A DNA stretch of 64,000 nucleotides from an uncultured Porphyromonas sp. (GCF_905372525.1 NZ_CAJPPN010000006.1:1-64000), one strand, 5' to 3'; positions 35,336 through 44,670 are shown, counted from the stretch's first letter. A program made the numbers and translations. Notes: generated from the letters alone by a model not told the origin.

Positions 35336-35343
35336 CAAAGGTA
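35336..35343 (-). promoter_or_regulatory. Candidate -7 promoter box for rlmB
   Basis: The minus strand reads TACCTTTG, an exact TAnnTTTG match 36 bases upstream of rlmB. Confidence 0.6.
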
Positions 35344-35499
35344 ACAAAAGATTAGCTCTCCCGCATTTCCCTCCCCCCGGAGGGGGTAGTGCCGATACTT
35401 CTTCTCATTGGGGATGCTCTGCCCTTTGGCTCTATGGGTGGCTTGTCCATGTCCGAGGAAGCCATAGGTGCATATATGGAGTGTCTAGGCTTTATCCCC

Positions 35500-35640
35500 G
35501 AGGGATGGACATACGGGAGAGCTCCACAGAGGACATACTTAGAGCGATGTTGTGTACACGTGTGTATACAGTTGTGTACACGCAGGTACACTATTGTGTA
35601 CACACGTGTATACTTACCCCTCCTAGGTAGTAGGTATATG
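35500..35640 (+). repeat. Family-A phased-palindrome element, copy 2
   Basis: Three 16-bp quasi-palindromes start at 35554, 35576 and 35598, exactly 22 bp apart: GTACACGTGTGTATAC, GTACACGCAGGTACAC and GTACACACGTGTATAC. The left flank contains GGACATACTTAGAGCG and ACATACGGGAGAGC; the right flank ends CCTAGGTAGT. Both flanks recur in copy 3 (reverse orientation) and copy 4. Confidence 0.9.
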
Positions 35641-35884
35641 CTTGGTGTGTATACTCCTAGGATACAGATATTTCTGTCTTGAGTATATGCTGCTTGACCA
35701 CATTGCACTCCCCCCTCTCCAGACTTCATGAGTCTACTCTATCCCGAGGAGCCGAACATCCACCAGTTTTAGGTGGGTAGAGGGAGCGTAAGGTGCGAAT
35801 TATCCCACTTTGGCTCGCCCTCTATCGAACACTCCGAGAGTGGAGGGCTAGAGGACATGCCGAGAAGGAGAATATGGATATATA

Positions 35885-35927
35885 ACGTTCGCCCCCATCA
35901 CCTAGGCAAGGTGATGGGGACGAACAT
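35885..35927. repeat. Family-B hairpin, possible terminator of the GH32 gene
   Basis: Nineteen-base arms at 35885-35903 and 35909-35927, with two mismatches and loop AGGCA, form a long hairpin centred on CCCCATCACCT / AGGTGATGGGG. It is preceded by ACATGCCGAGAAGG, which matches the upstream part of the 1.8-kb tandem repeat. It lies about 180 bases past the GH32 stop codon and could terminate that transcript. Confidence 0.8.
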
Positions 35928-36102
35928 ACTGTGTCCTCAGATGAGGTGATTATAGGCTCCATGGGGGGCACTTGAGAGGAGTGCCACACACCTTGGGCAA
36001 TCGGGGCTCTTCGGAGGGCAATATCTCCGTAGCTATCTCCGGCTTGCTACCCCCTCACTCGTGTATCGTATAGGGAAAGGTGGGTTAGGTGTAACCTAGA
36101 GG

Positions 36103-37983
36103 CTAGAGCCCGAGGCGGTAAAGGTGTAGGCCTCGTATCTGGGTGCTCCCTCCTTCGCTGAAGAACTCCAGAGAGGTGTAGGGAGTGCGGGGGAAGATGA
36201 GGTTGGACATTGCGATCCGTCCCCCCTCAACAAAGAGCTCTGCTAGGCTACGATCAACGAATAGACGTAGACGGTAGGTCTTGCGTGCGCAGAGCCCAAG
36301 TGGAGCCCAGGTGGAGAGGGCGAAGTCGTTCTGGTAGTTCAGCCCATCACCCTTGCGCCAGTCCGCGCTCTCCCGCTCGTGCGGGGTAGCTTGCTCTCCG
36401 AAGGCGATCAGCCCACTCTGTGTCCGATCCATAACGACACGTCCCTTGGAGAGGTCAAGGAAGATAGGCAGACGATCCCCCTGCTTATTCGTAAGGATAA
36501 TCCCGGCTTGAGTAACCCCAGCCTCAGGATTTAGCTCAAGCTCGAGCTCGAAGCTATCACTATAGGGGGCAAGGAGATCCTCATGGCGCACTCGTTCGGA
36601 GAGACGAGTCTCGGGGAGAGTGATGCTATCCTTACGGAGCTTGGTCACCTCTGTGGCTGGTCGTGCCCCGACATAGGAGCGTCCTCCAGCCTCGAAGAGG
36701 AAGAGTTCACGAGGTAGGCCGTTTACACCTCGGCTCTGCTTGTAGGGGGTGACATTGGCATACTGCCAGTTGCTTGCCCAAGGGATGCCGAGTACACGAC
36801 CTGGGGTGCCGTGGAAGGTGACAAAGGCATAATGATCCTTGCCGAAGTCCAGCCAGCGAGCGACCTCGGGAGCGGTGTCAGGAGTAAAGGTCTTCCCATC
36901 AAAGTTCCCGACGAAGTACTCCGTAGCACTCCCTCCGAAGGCTCCCCCGGGGTTGATATTGACCAGCATGACCCACTTGTGCACCCCCGTGCCCTCCATA
37001 GGGAGCTCGAAGAAGTCAGGGCACTCGAACTGGCAAGGACGTGCTCCATATCCATCGCCGAAGGCACTGACATAATCCCACTGCCGTAGGTCAGTCGAGC
37101 GATAGAAGCGCATCTCCCTATCCGCAGAGACGATCATATACCAGCTCTTATTCGGAGCATACCAGAAGACCTTGGGATCACGGAAGTCGCTGATACCATC
37201 GTGGGGGCTGAGGATGGGATTACCCGTGTACTTGGTGAAGCTCATCCCCTGATCCGTGCTATAAGCTAGGCACTGTGCCTGCCACTGCTTGCCCTGACGC
37301 ATCTTATGCGCCGTGTAGAAGGCAAGCAGAGCACCTTTCCCAAAGCCTGCCTGTCCCTCTCGGTCTATGATCGTACTGCCCGAGAAGATATGCCCCAGCG
37401 TATCACGTGCTAGGGCAGGCTCATGCGTCTGCCAGTGTAGGAGATCCTCCGAGGACGCATGTCCCCAGTACATATTGCCCCACTTGGCTCCGTAGGGATT
37501 GTACTGGTAGTAGAGATGGTAGCGACCATCTAGGTAGACAAGCCCATTAGGATCATTCATCCATCCGTAGGGTGGAGCATGGTGTAGGGCTGGTCGGTAG
37601 TAGTCCGCAGGAGCAGGGGTGAAGGTGTCACTTAGGCGGATTGAGTCCCAGGCAATAGCCTTAGCTCCTAGTCCGATGATCTCGACTTCGCTCTCTCGAT
37701 CCATCGGTAGCGCAAGAGGGACAAAGTAATCAATGCTATCGACCGCAAGGCGTATGTCGAGCTCCGTATCCTCTGGACGATTGCCGATGAGGCGAACGAG
37801 TACCTCGGGCTGGCTCTCCTGTATGGGGAGTAGGAGGTATCGCTGTGGGGTATGTATCTGTACGAGGGCTGTCGTGTCACTCGTGTGCTGGATATGCATA
37901 GGCTGGGTGGTGTGGCTACAGCTCGCCATCAGCAGTAGGAGGGTGGTGAGGGCGAGGGTGAGTGAGAGTTGCTTGTAGGACAT
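36103..37983 (-). CDS. GH32 family lipoprotein (fructan or sucrose hydrolase)
   Basis: A 626-residue lipoprotein with lipobox MASC (C22). After an N-terminal beta-sandwich-like stretch, the five-bladed GH32 propeller begins at about 130 with the nucleophile D144 in WMNDPNG, the transition-state D269 in FRDP and the acid/base E320 in ECPDF. A C-terminal beta-sandwich starts near 480. It should hydrolyse beta-fructosides (levan, inulin or sucrose) at the outer membrane or in the periplasm. No fructan SusCD pair is adjacent. It follows the 2-hydroxyacid dehydrogenase gene by 24 bases. Confidence 0.92.
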   Translation of the reverse strand: MSYKQLSLTLALTTLLLLMASCSHTTQPMHIQHTSDTTALVQIHTPQRYLLLPIQESQPEVLVRLIGNRPEDTELDIRLAVDSIDYFVPLALPMDRESEVEIIGLGAKAIAWDSIRLSDTFTPAPADYYRPALHHAPPYGWMNDPNGLVYLDGRYHLYYQYNPYGAKWGNMYWGHASSEDLLHWQTHEPALARDTLGHIFSGSTIIDREGQAGFGKGALLAFYTAHKMRQGKQWQAQCLAYSTDQGMSFTKYTGNPILSPHDGISDFRDPKVFWYAPNKSWYMIVSADREMRFYRSTDLRQWDYVSAFGDGYGARPCQFECPDFFELPMEGTGVHKWVMLVNINPGGAFGGSATEYFVGNFDGKTFTPDTAPEVARWLDFGKDHYAFVTFHGTPGRVLGIPWASNWQYANVTPYKQSRGVNGLPRELFLFEAGGRSYVGARPATEVTKLRKDSITLPETRLSERVRHEDLLAPYSDSFELELELNPEAGVTQAGIILTNKQGDRLPIFLDLSKGRVVMDRTQSGLIAFGEQATPHERESADWRKGDGLNYQNDFALSTWAPLGLCARKTYRLRLFVDRSLAELFVEGGRIAMSNLIFPRTPYTSLEFFSEGGSTQIRGLHLYRLGL

Positions 37984-38007
37984 AGTAGAGACAGAGTGTA
38001 TGAGACC

Positions 38008-38970
38008 TTATACAACACGGCTAATATCTGTGCGCCCCTCTAGGAAGCGCAGTACATTCTCCGTCATCTCCGCTGTCATCATCAGACGGCTGTCACGTGT
38101 CTGCGTCCCGACATGTGGAGTCATCACCACGTTGTCTAGCTCGGAGAGTGCAGGTAGGGGGAGGTCGTTATGCTCGAAGACATCTAGCCCAGCAGCTGCT
38201 ATCTGTCCACTGCGAAGAGCCTCGACGAGGGCAGCTTCGTCGACGACTGCTCCACGAGCGGTGTTGATGAGGATAGCATGCCGAGGCATGAGTGCTAGCT
38301 CACGTGCCCCGATCAGGTGGTGTGTCGCAGGGCTATAGGGTGTATGTAGGGAGATCACATCACTCTCACGGAGTATATCCTCCAGGGGACGGTAGGTGAG
38401 CTCTTTGGCTTGCTCGACCTCGGGGGCGAGGCGGTGTCGCTTGTAGTAGAGGACTTGCATACCAAAGGCACGACAACGCTCTGCTACAGCCTCCCCGATA
38501 TTACCATAGCCCACGATCCCGATTCGCTTGCCTTGTAGGAGCCAGCCTAGGCGGTCGATACGAGAGAGACTGACCTTCACCCCGGGCTCACGACGTACGA
38601 GTCGGTCTAGCTCGGAGACGCGACGAGCGCAGTCGAGCAGGAGTGCTAGTGCTAGCTCAGCTGTAGGGACGATGATGGAGTGGGGGGTATTGGTGACGGT
38701 GATGCCGTGTGTACGGGCATACTCGATGTCGATGTTGTTGTAGCCGACAGCGTAGTTGGCGATGAGTCGTAGACGCTTGCCGAGGGCTATAAGTTCAGCA
38801 GGGACAGGGATGTCGAAGACACTACAGAGCACATCAGCCTCGGGGATGAGCTCTCGTAGCTCCTCGGGGGTGAAGTCCCGACCATGAGGGGGACGGATGA
38901 GCGTATGAGCTTGGGATAGTCGTTCGAAGCCTTCCTCTAGGGTGTCGAAGGCAACAAGTATGGTAGCCAT
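38008..38970 (-). CDS. D-isomer-specific 2-hydroxyacid dehydrogenase
   Basis: A 320-residue NAD-dependent dehydrogenase. The Rossmann motif GYGNIG is at 154-159, and the catalytic residues are R239 (NTARGAVVDE), E266 (DVFEHND) and H286 (TPHVGTQT). It interconverts a 2-keto acid and a D-2-hydroxy acid; glyoxylate/hydroxypyruvate reductase or D-lactate dehydrogenase are both possible. It precedes the GH32 gene by 24 bases and follows a terminator. Confidence 0.9.
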   Translation of the reverse strand: MATILVAFDTLEEGFERLSQAHTLIRPPHGRDFTPEELRELIPEADVLCSVFDIPVPAELIALGKRLRLIANYAVGYNNIDIEYARTHGITVTNTPHSIIVPTAELALALLLDCARRVSELDRLVRREPGVKVSLSRIDRLGWLLQGKRIGIVGYGNIGEAVAERCRAFGMQVLYYKRHRLAPEVEQAKELTYRPLEDILRESDVISLHTPYSPATHHLIGARELALMPRHAILINTARGAVVDEAALVEALRSGQIAAAGLDVFEHNDLPLPALSELDNVVMTPHVGTQTRDSRLMMTAEMTENVLRFLEGRTDISRVV

Positions 38971-39022
38971 AGGAGTGTAGGGGTTATAAGTATGAACTAT
39001 AGGGGCGAAGTTACAATAAATA

Positions 39023-39059
39023 TAGAGCTCATCCCCCTCGTATGGCGGGATGAGCTCTA
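39023..39059 (-). terminator. Terminator of the murI-namZ operon
   Basis: Arms TAGAGCTCATCC (39023-39034) and GGATGAGCTCTA (39048-39059) form a 12-bp stem about 55 bases past the stop codon of the muramidase gene. Confidence 0.8.
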
Positions 39060-39115
39060 GTAGAAATGGGGATACCCCTATGGGTGGTAGAACGTCTACC
39101 CCTCGATCAATGAGG

Positions 39116-40405
39116 CTACAGCGGAGGTAGAGTCAGCATGCTACGCTCCTCTCTCACACTGGGGGCAAGCGGATCTATCGTATAGGTGGGTGGGGTGCTA
39201 CCTCCCCAGTAGGCTCTGCGCCCCTCTGGATAGAGTAGATAGAGACGCCGGATGCGGAGGAAGGCCTTGATGCCCTCTTGCCATGAGGCACGTATGGCCT
39301 CTTCGCTCTGTCCCGCTAGAATCTGCTCTCGTAGCCTCTTTGTCCCAGCTAGTAGGTCGAAGGTACGAGGACGATCAATGAGCTTCAGTCCAAGACGCAT
39401 CGCTCGCTGGTGGAGTTCGATGAGCGGGGCTAGGCTAAGGCGTCCGCTAGGGAGCGAAGTCTCGGAGAAGTCCATGCCGTAGCATGCCTTCCCACGATGC
39501 TTGGGGTTGGAGTCTTCCCCTGGCTTGACTTGTGGCGTGAAGACATAGCTCCCAAGTTGCTTATTAGGATGGCCTATCGCTTGGAAGGGCTTATCTGTAC
39601 CTCGGCCTACACTTAGGATAGTGGCCTCGAAGAAGCAGAGCGAGGGGTAGAGGGCTATGGAACGATCGTTTGGGAGATTGGGACTAGGACGCACGGGGAG
39701 ACTATAGGCATCACCATGCTGCCAGCCTAGCAGAGGGATGACCTTTAGCTGGCAGGCTTTTCCCGAGCGAAGCCACCGCTGTCCATTGATCATGAGTGCT
39801 AGTTCGCCGACAGTCATCCCATGTGCCACTGGTAGGGGATCGACTCCGATGAAGGAGCGACAGTCCGACTCTCGTATAGGCCCATCTACGAAGTCATAGG
39901 GATTGGGGCGGTCGCAGACGACGAAGGTCTTACCTGTCTCTTGGGCGGCCTCCATGAGGTAGTGCATGGAGGAGATATAGGTATAGAAGCGTACCCCCAC
40001 ATCCTGCAGATCAAAGATGAGGACATCTACATCGGAGAGCATCTCGGGTGTAGGGCGCTTGGTCTGTCCGTAGAGGCTGATCACGGGGAGCCCCGTACGT
40101 GGATCTGTACCACTAGATACATGCTTGCCTGCATCGACCTTGCCCCTTAGGCCATGCTCTGGGACGAAGATCTTCGAGATCTGGACACCACGGCTTAGGA
40201 GTGTATCGACTAGGTGGGTCTTTGTCTCACCGACGAGGGAGGATTGATTGACCATGAGAGCTACACGCTTCCCCTCTAGCAGGGGTAGGAGGAGCTCCAT
40301 ACGCTCTGCTCCCATGACGGGGCGAGTAGTACCCTCTGCCCACCCCTTCGTTATGAAGGCGAGGCAGAGAAGTAGGGTATAGCTTAGGCGGAGGAGGTAC
40401 TTCAT
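39116..40405 (-). CDS. namZ: DUF1343 family, NamZ-type exo-beta-N-acetylmuramidase
   Basis: A 429-residue protein with a signal peptide ending GWAEG (residue 25). DUF1343 features include VALMVNQSSL, FVPEHGLRGK, DVLIFDLQDVGVRFYTY and VCDRPNP. Characterised members release terminal N-acetylmuramic acid from peptidoglycan fragments and belong to GH171. It overlaps the murI stop by 4 bases, which ties the two together in cell-wall metabolism. The precise catalytic residues are not assigned here. Confidence 0.85.
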   Translation of the reverse strand: MKYLLRLSYTLLLCLAFITKGWAEGTTRPVMGAERMELLLPLLEGKRVALMVNQSSLVGETKTHLVDTLLSRGVQISKIFVPEHGLRGKVDAGKHVSSGTDPRTGLPVISLYGQTKRPTPEMLSDVDVLIFDLQDVGVRFYTYISSMHYLMEAAQETGKTFVVCDRPNPYDFVDGPIRESDCRSFIGVDPLPVAHGMTVGELALMINGQRWLRSGKACQLKVIPLLGWQHGDAYSLPVRPSPNLPNDRSIALYPSLCFFEATILSVGRGTDKPFQAIGHPNKQLGSYVFTPQVKPGEDSNPKHRGKACYGMDFSETSLPSGRLSLAPLIELHQRAMRLGLKLIDRPRTFDLLAGTKRLREQILAGQSEEAIRASWQEGIKAFLRIRRLYLLYPEGRRAYWGGSTPPTYTIDPLAPSVREERSMLTLPPL

Positions 40406-41235
40406 CCCTTATCTATCTTGACACGTATAGCATCTACATTCGTCCCCATAAAGATGGAGGCGAGCTCCTCGAACTTCTCGGGGCACTCTGTCGTGCGGTA
40501 GGATACTTGTCCCCCTCGGCTTAGACGCTGCTTCATCTCTGGATGACGGAGCAGGTAGTCTGCAAGTGAGGTAGCTACCAGCTCACCCTGTGCAATGAGC
40601 GAAACACTGGGCGGTAGGGCCTCCTTGATCTTGGAGCGGAGGAGTGGGTAGTGAGTACAAGCAAGTAGTACGGTATCGATCTCCGGATCCTTGGCCATCA
40701 GTTCTGCGATGTACTTACGGACAAAGTAGTCTGCTCCATCCCCTTGGCTCTCACCGTACTCCACGAGAGGTACCCACATGGGGCAGGCCTGCTCACTCAC
40801 CCGCACCTCAGGGAAGAGCTTGCCTACCTCCGCCGTATAGGAGCCCGAGGAGACTGTACCTGGGGTCGCTACTACTCCCACATGTCCTGTCTGAGTGAAG
40901 CTCGAGATGGCCTCCACCGTAGGACGTATGATCCCGAGGATACGCCGTGTGGGATCTGAGGTATAGGGTAGATAGTGTTGCTGAAGCTCCCTAAGAGCCT
41001 TCGCTGAGGCTGTATTACAAGCCAAGATGACCAGTGGGCATCCCTCGGAGAAGAGATACTCGACAGCCTCATGTGTGAAGCCCCTGATTACGTCGAAGGA
41101 GCGGGTACCATAGGGGGAGCGTGCGTTGTCCCCGAGGTAGATATAGTCGTATTGTGGGAGTCTCTTTCGGATCTCCGAGAGTATTGTCAGGCCTCCATAG
41201 CCTGAGTCAAAGACCCCGATAGGTGCAGAAGTCAT
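40402..41235 (-). CDS. murI: Glutamate racemase
   Basis: A 277-residue enzyme that makes D-glutamate for peptidoglycan. The two catalytic cysteines are C73 in LACNTAS and C193 in LACTHYPLL, and the N-terminus has GVFDSGYGGLT and GDNARSPYG. Its 3' end overlaps namZ by 4 bases, so the pair is translationally coupled. Confidence 0.95.
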   Translation of the reverse strand: MTSAPIGVFDSGYGGLTILSEIRKRLPQYDYIYLGDNARSPYGTRSFDVIRGFTHEAVEYLFSEGCPLVILACNTASAKALRELQQHYLPYTSDPTRRILGIIRPTVEAISSFTQTGHVGVVATPGTVSSGSYTAEVGKLFPEVRVSEQACPMWVPLVEYGESQGDGADYFVRKYIAELMAKDPEIDTVLLACTHYPLLRSKIKEALPPSVSLIAQGELVATSLADYLLRHPEMKQRLSRGGQVSYRTTECPEKFEELASIFMGTNVDAIRVKIDKG

Positions 41236-41274
41236 GATGAGGAGTGGAGTTGGGGTGATGCCTTGCCCTAGTGA

Positions 41275-41862
41275 CTAGGCAGGGACAAAGCTATAGAAGA
41301 TCATACCGAAGCCCCCAGCTAGGGCTAACAGTAGGAGTGGATTTGTCTTGAAGCGATAGGACGCAACGAAGGCAAGGGCAAAGAGCGCAACACTCGCTAC
41401 AAACTGCACAAGAGCCTCCCGAGGTGCCCCGAAGTTCTCCGCATTCATCAGCACTAGTGCAGCGGCGGCAACGAGCCCTACGATGGTAGGCCTTAGCCCA
41501 GAGAAGATAGAGCGTACCACGGGACTATCCTTGTGACGGAGGAGGTATCGACTGATGACGATCATGAGGATGAAGGGTAGCCATAGGACGGAGAGTGTCG
41601 CTAGCAGTGAGCCTAGGATGGCAAGTAGTGGCGGATAGCCCTCGTTGATCACTGAGGTGTAGCCCACGTAGGTAGCGATGTTGATCCCTAGGGGCCCTGG
41701 GGTCATCTGGCTCACTGCGACCATATCCGTGAACTCACTAGAGCTGACCCAGCCCTGCTTGCGTACGACTTCGTCCTGAATGAGGGAGAGCATAGCATAG
41801 CCCCCACCGAAGTTCACAATACCTATCTTGGAGAAGACGAGAAAGAGCTTGAGGAAGATCAT
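41275..41862 (-). CDS. Chromate transporter family, half-size subunit
   Basis: A 195-residue membrane protein of the CHR family, with FGGGYAMLSLIQDEVVRKQGW and MTPGPLGINIATYVGY, the typical domain signatures. Short-chain members act as pairs, and the second subunit is encoded just upstream with a 4-base overlap. Chromate or sulfate transport is the family annotation; the physiological substrate in an anaerobe is uncertain. Confidence 0.88.
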   Translation of the reverse strand: MIFLKLFLVFSKIGIVNFGGGYAMLSLIQDEVVRKQGWVSSSEFTDMVAVSQMTPGPLGINIATYVGYTSVINEGYPPLLAILGSLLATLSVLWLPFILMIVISRYLLRHKDSPVVRSIFSGLRPTIVGLVAAAALVLMNAENFGAPREALVQFVASVALFALAFVASYRFKTNPLLLLALAGGFGMIFYSFVPA

Positions 41863-42455
41863 ACACTATCCTTGCTACGAGAGATGCGACCATACAGCCA
41901 GCCACTGAGACCAGCTACGAGTATAACGTAGATAGGAGAGACATCTAGCAGATAGATGAGCCCTGCTGCTACGATGGGGATCCAGAGCGTATAGCGTGTG
42001 AGCCCCGCTGTACGTGCCATCGTGAAGACAGGGGCAGCTATTAGGGCAACGACCACAGGGCGTATACCTCTGAAGGCGTATTCGACGAGCTTATACTCCT
42101 TGAACTGACGAAATATGCCTGCTAGTAGAAGGATGATAAGGAACGAGGGTAGGATATTCCCCAATGCCGCCAGCACAGCTACACGCAGTCCCCCGAGCTT
42201 GTAGCCGATATGCCCCGCCATGTTCACAGCGAAGACTCCTGGGGTAGCCTGCGCGACGGCCATGATGTCGATGAACTCACCTTCGCTTAGCCACCCCTCC
42301 TTCTGCACGATCTCGTGCTGCATCATAGGGATCATAGCGTAGCCCCCTCCGATGGTACCTACCCCGATCCGGAAGAAGATCCCGAAGAGCCTTAGTTGCT
42401 CCCGTGCACCGATCTTTTTGCTGGAGGGATGCCCCTCCTCGTGTTTATTCGCCAT
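41859..42455 (-). CDS. Chromate transporter family, half-size subunit
   Basis: A 198-residue partner of the downstream subunit, with GGGYAMIPMMQHEIVQKEGW and ATPGVFAVNMAGHIGY. A hydrophilic N-terminal segment of about 20 residues precedes the first helix. The 4-base overlap with the following gene implies a heterodimer. The pair lies between the pepO terminator and murI. Confidence 0.88.
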   Translation of the reverse strand: MANKHEEGHPSSKKIGAREQLRLFGIFFRIGVGTIGGGYAMIPMMQHEIVQKEGWLSEGEFIDIMAVAQATPGVFAVNMAGHIGYKLGGLRVAVLAALGNILPSFLIILLLAGIFRQFKEYKLVEYAFRGIRPVVVALIAAPVFTMARTAGLTRYTLWIPIVAAGLIYLLDVSPIYVILVAGLSGWLYGRISRSKDSV

Positions 42456-42467
42456 AGATAATAATGA

Positions 42468-42505
42468 TCCCGTACAGCCTGCCTCTCAGCTAGGACTGTA
42501 CGGGA
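42468..42505 (-). terminator. Terminator of pepO
   Basis: Perfect 10-bp arms TCCCGTACAG (42468-42477) and CTGTACGGGA (42496-42505) lie about 15 bases past the pepO stop codon, between pepO and the chromate transporter genes. Confidence 0.75.
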
Positions 42506-42519
42506 TAGGATGATGAGAG

Positions 42520-44574
42520 CTACCAGACGGCGATACGATCCTTAGGAGCGATGTACATCTTATCCTTAGGACGGATATTGAAGGCCTTGTAGAATGGAGC
42601 TATGTTCTTCAGTGCCTGATTGACACGAAGTATCCCTAGGCTGTGGGGGTCAAGCTTCGTCAGGCGGCGTACCTCCTGCTCGGTGATATTCTGTCCCCAG
42701 AGACGAGCATAGGCGATATAGAAGCGCTGAGCAGGGGTAAGCCCCTCGAGCTTCTTCGTTGGGCTATCTCCGCCAGCGATCTGCAGAGCGAGGTAGGCGA
42801 TGGTCAGCCCTCCTTGGTCGGCGATGTTTTCCCCGAGGGTAAGCTCTCCGTTGGCATGCAGGCCTGGTGCGACGATGTTACCCGAGAACTGCTTCGCCAG
42901 GCGCTGTGTCGTTGCCTCGAACTTCTTGCGGTCCTCAGCGGTCCACCAGTTGTTCATGTTGCCATCCTTGTCGAAGTTGGCACCTTGGTCATCGAAGCCG
43001 TGGGTCATCTCGTGTCCGATGACGACACCGATAGCTCCATAGTTCACAGCGTCATCAGCATCCATATTGAAGAAAGGAGGCTGGAGGATACCTGCGGGGA
43101 AGCAGATCTCATTGGTCGTAGGCATGTAGTAGGCATTGACCTCCTGAGCGTTCATGAGCCAGCGTGTGCGGTCTACGGGTTTGCCGAGGTCCTTGAGGTT
43201 GTCCTGCTGGAAGAAGCGTACGGCAGCCTGTAGGTTCTCGTAGTAGGTCTTGGCTGCGTCGATCTCCATCGAGCTATAGTCCTTCCACTTGTCGGGATAG
43301 CCGATCTTCACGACGAAGCTACTGAGCTTCTCCTTGGCACGCTGCTTCGTCTCTGGGCTCATCCAGCTCAGGCCTTCTACACGCTGCCCAAGAGCTGTCT
43401 GTAGGTTCCTTACCAGCTGGAGCATACGCTCCTTAGCCTCGGGGGAGAAGTACTGCTTGACATAGATCTCACCCAGAGCCTCTCCTAGTAGACCCTCTAC
43501 GGTGCTTAGGCTACGCTTCCAGCGTGGGTGCATCTCCTTCTTACCACTGAGTTGCTTACCGAAGAAGTCAAACTTTGCCTCCACAAACTCATCGCTCAGG
43601 GCATCGGCTGCCCCACTGACGGCTCGGGCTATGAGGAAGTCTCGGAGCTCCTCGAAGGCAACACCTGCATACCACTTGTCGAAGGCCTTGAAGAAGTCGA
43701 GCTGGGAGAAGTTAGCTCGCTCTAGCTCTAGCCCTCGAGCCTTGAAGTAGCCAGCCCAGTCGAAGCCCGTATGCTGCTGTGCGAAGTCCTGTATGCGGAG
43801 CATGTTGTAGTTACGCTCCGTGTCTCTGAGTTCCGTATTGGAGTAGGAGAACTGTGCCAGCTCGGTCTCTAGCTTCAGCGTATTGTGTGCTATACGCTGG
43901 GCATCGCTGGGGCTATAGCCTGCGAGCGTGAGCACACGTACGAGGTAGGCCTCGTAGCCAGAGCGGATCTTCTTCATCTCCTCGCTCTGCTCTACGTAGT
44001 AGTCTCGGGTATGTAGGCCTAGGGAGGTCTGTCCTAGGGCGAGGATGTTCATCGTACTATTCTTCTCGTCTGCCCCTACGTAGGAGGAGAAGAGAGTCCC
44101 CTCTCCATAGGTCTGATCGAGCTCGGCAGCGAGGCGGAGTACGTCTACCTTGTCCCGGAGTTCGCCGAGGCGGGTGAGCTCGGCCTTGATGGGGGCAGCA
44201 CCGAGGCGATTGCGTGTGACGCTATCCATCGCCTGATTGTAGAGGGTAGCTACACGATAGTTGTTAGTCCCCTTGACCTGCTCATGGGTCGTGAGCTCGG
44301 CGATGATCCTGTGCACCTGAGCTGTGGTCGTATCTCGGAGGACATCGAAGGTACCGAAGCGGCTATAGGCTGGCTTGAGGGGATTCTTACGTATCCATCC
44401 GCCATTGACATAGTGATAGAAGTCCGTCTGTGGGCGGACGGCCTTGTCCATATCGGCGAAGTTGATGGCAGGGACCTTTGTCGTCCCTGCCTGCTGTGCG
44501 CTAGCTGTGCTGACAGCTCCTTGGGCTAGGAGTGCTCCTAGAGCGAGCGTGGTGATCGTTCTACTTATCTTCAT
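42520..44574 (-). CDS. pepO: M13 family endopeptidase PepO
   Basis: A 684-residue zinc metallopeptidase with a signal peptide (about 1-26, ending ASA). Zinc ligands are the HEMTH motif at 521-525 and E582 in GENIADQGG; NAYYMP (480-485) is the substrate-binding NAYY-type motif. The C-terminus ends in VW rather than the classical CxxW, as in some bacterial members. In Porphyromonas, PepO-type enzymes resemble endothelin-converting enzyme and are linked to host interaction. It is transcribed from its own -7 box (44630-44637). Confidence 0.93.
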   Translation of the reverse strand: MKISRTITTLALGALLAQGAVSTASAQQAGTTKVPAINFADMDKAVRPQTDFYHYVNGGWIRKNPLKPAYSRFGTFDVLRDTTTAQVHRIIAELTTHEQVKGTNNYRVATLYNQAMDSVTRNRLGAAPIKAELTRLGELRDKVDVLRLAAELDQTYGEGTLFSSYVGADEKNSTMNILALGQTSLGLHTRDYYVEQSEEMKKIRSGYEAYLVRVLTLAGYSPSDAQRIAHNTLKLETELAQFSYSNTELRDTERNYNMLRIQDFAQQHTGFDWAGYFKARGLELERANFSQLDFFKAFDKWYAGVAFEELRDFLIARAVSGAADALSDEFVEAKFDFFGKQLSGKKEMHPRWKRSLSTVEGLLGEALGEIYVKQYFSPEAKERMLQLVRNLQTALGQRVEGLSWMSPETKQRAKEKLSSFVVKIGYPDKWKDYSSMEIDAAKTYYENLQAAVRFFQQDNLKDLGKPVDRTRWLMNAQEVNAYYMPTTNEICFPAGILQPPFFNMDADDAVNYGAIGVVIGHEMTHGFDDQGANFDKDGNMNNWWTAEDRKKFEATTQRLAKQFSGNIVAPGLHANGELTLGENIADQGGLTIAYLALQIAGGDSPTKKLEGLTPAQRFYIAYARLWGQNITEQEVRRLTKLDPHSLGILRVNQALKNIAPFYKAFNIRPKDKMYIAPKDRIAVW

Positions 44575-44629
44575 GAGTCATATGTCTTAGAGGAGATGCT
44601 TTGCTCCCTATTGAGTCTCGTTGTGGGGA

Positions 44630-44637
44630 CAAATGTA
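44630..44637 (-). promoter_or_regulatory. Candidate -7 promoter box for pepO
   Basis: The minus strand reads TACATTTG, an exact TAnnTTTG match 56 bases upstream of pepO. Confidence 0.6.
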
Positions 44638-44670
44638 CATATTTTGTACCGCTCTTCCCCTAGAGTGTGA

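Larger units (their letters stand above)
35301..36102. other. 802-base intergenic region between GH32 gene and rlmB
   Basis: It contains the rlmB promoter box, a family-A phased-palindrome element (35554-35613 core) and a family-B hairpin (35885-35927) downstream of the GH32 gene. A 125-residue open frame on the minus strand crosses the palindromes and is rejected as coding. Between 35640 and 35850 there is a small stem CCACC/GGTGG near 35761-35776; nothing else is recognised. Confidence 0.7.

Noticed and set aside
35352..35729. 125-residue open frame on the minus strand crossing copy 2
   Set aside because: No homologue-like composition, and the match to the copy 1 peptide is a by-product of the repeated DNA.
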